Source of the DNA: Tolypocladium sp. Sup5 PDA-1
Taxonomy: Eukaryota; Ascomycota; Sordariomycetes; Hypocreales; Ophiocordycipitaceae
Length of the DNA stretch: 64,000 nt
Direction: 5' to 3'
Assembly (NCBI GenBank): GCA_000750105.3
Contig: JPHH03000050.1
Location: 124,001 to 188,000, forward strand
Shown here: piece by piece, positions 63,625 to 64,000 of the stretch
Numbering within the stretch: the stretch's first letter is position 1
Layout of the letters: each line of letters begins with the position of its first letter
The notes under the pieces: model-generated
Told to the model about the DNA's origin: nothing
The model's database searches: none
The model's input: only the letters and a program-made list of their open reading frames with translations
Translations under genes and position numbers: made by a program

Positions 63625-64000
63625 ATGAGAGTCGCCATCCGGGACCAGCTGGCCGCGCTCGTCATCTTCGCCGTCCTCGTTGGCCTCGCCATCGTCTCGG
63701 TCCCGACATGGATCTATGTCCACAACTTCGTGGTTGGCGTCGAGTCCGACGGTCTGTCCTTGACCGCGTCGCTCAAGGCCTCGAGGATCGCGTCCGAGAT
63801 CGACCTCGTCCTGACACTCTGCCAAACCATCTCGACGCGCATCCTGCTCCAGCAGGCCATTATCAATTTCTACAATGGCAATGCCAGCGACCCCTTTGCG
63901 AATGCCGTCGCCGACCTGCAGAGCGCAATGAGCACCGGCGACATCACCGGCCTGCTTCAGGCGAGATTATATTCCAGGAACAACACCGGCAACTCGTCCG
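63625..64000 (+). CDS. Sln1-like hybrid histidine kinase, N-terminal part (cut by window edge)
   Basis: The first 125 codons, running off the right edge. The start MRVAIRDQLAALVIFAVLVG gives the first membrane helix (about residues 8-31, ending TWIYVHNFV), followed by ESDGLSLTASLKASRIASEI and LVLTLCQTISTRILLQQAII, the start of the extracellular sensor loop, with N-glycosylation sequons (NAS, NNT, NSS). This matches fungal group VI histidine kinases (Sln1/TcsB), osmosensors upstream of the Hog1 pathway. The kinase and receiver domains must lie beyond 64000. The ATG at 63625 (aagATGa) is the natural start of the family. Confidence 0.85.
   Translation, partial: MRVAIRDQLAALVIFAVLVGLAIVSVPTWIYVHNFVVGVESDGLSLTASLKASRIASEIDLVLTLCQTISTRILLQQAIINFYNGNASDPFANAVADLQSAMSTGDITGLLQARLYSRNNTGNSS

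Overview
This window reads as nuclear DNA of a filamentous ascomycete (Pezizomycotina; the gene set suggests Sordariomycetes, possibly Hypocreales, but the species cannot be fixed from sequence alone). The evidence is many short spliceosomal introns of about 50-100 bp with GT..AG ends, a CACC/GCC-ATG start context, and typical fungal families: MSH6 with a PIP box, DPH2, a Sln1-type sensor kinase, a Zn2Cys6 regulator, a GLEYA adhesin, MARVEL proteins and a fungal nucleoside-phosphorylase-like NUP protein. No rRNA, convincing tRNA, CRISPR array or intact transposon was seen.

Left part (about 1-27.5 kb) is gene-poor and relatively AT-rich, with several decayed genes. It holds a secreted NUP protein, an F-box-like protein, two very long poly-G tracts, a fatty-acid dioxygenase/P450 (Ppo) gene whose dioxygenase half is intact but whose P450 half is broken, a secreted SMP-30-like beta-propeller, a GNAT acetyltransferase, a 120-residue four-helix membrane protein, a 14-exon dynamin-like GTPase of the SLIP-GC type, a DHA2 drug transporter with two compensating frameshifts, and an O-methyltransferase remnant.

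Middle part (about 27.5-48 kb) becomes GC-rich and rich in secreted proteins. A HAD phosphatase with all the phosphorylcholine-phosphatase motifs lies next to a PAF-acetylhydrolase-like esterase, which is divergent from a Zn2Cys6 regulator. This could be a small phosphocholine-lipid scavenging module. Then come two MARVEL proteins, a VOC-fold protein, a GLEYA adhesin, a DUF7587-like protein, a degenerate RNase III-like protein, DPH2 and a secreted NLP-family (NPP1) protein.

Right part (about 49-64 kb) is mostly core genome: an FAD monooxygenase, MSH6 (mismatch repair), a large acidic protein with repeated zinc-knuckle-like units, a secretory-lipase remnant that has lost its catalytic centre, and at the right edge the first 125 codons of a Sln1-like osmosensing histidine kinase.

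Exon boundaries were derived by hand from reading frame and splice sites. Products rest on recognised motifs, not on database searches.
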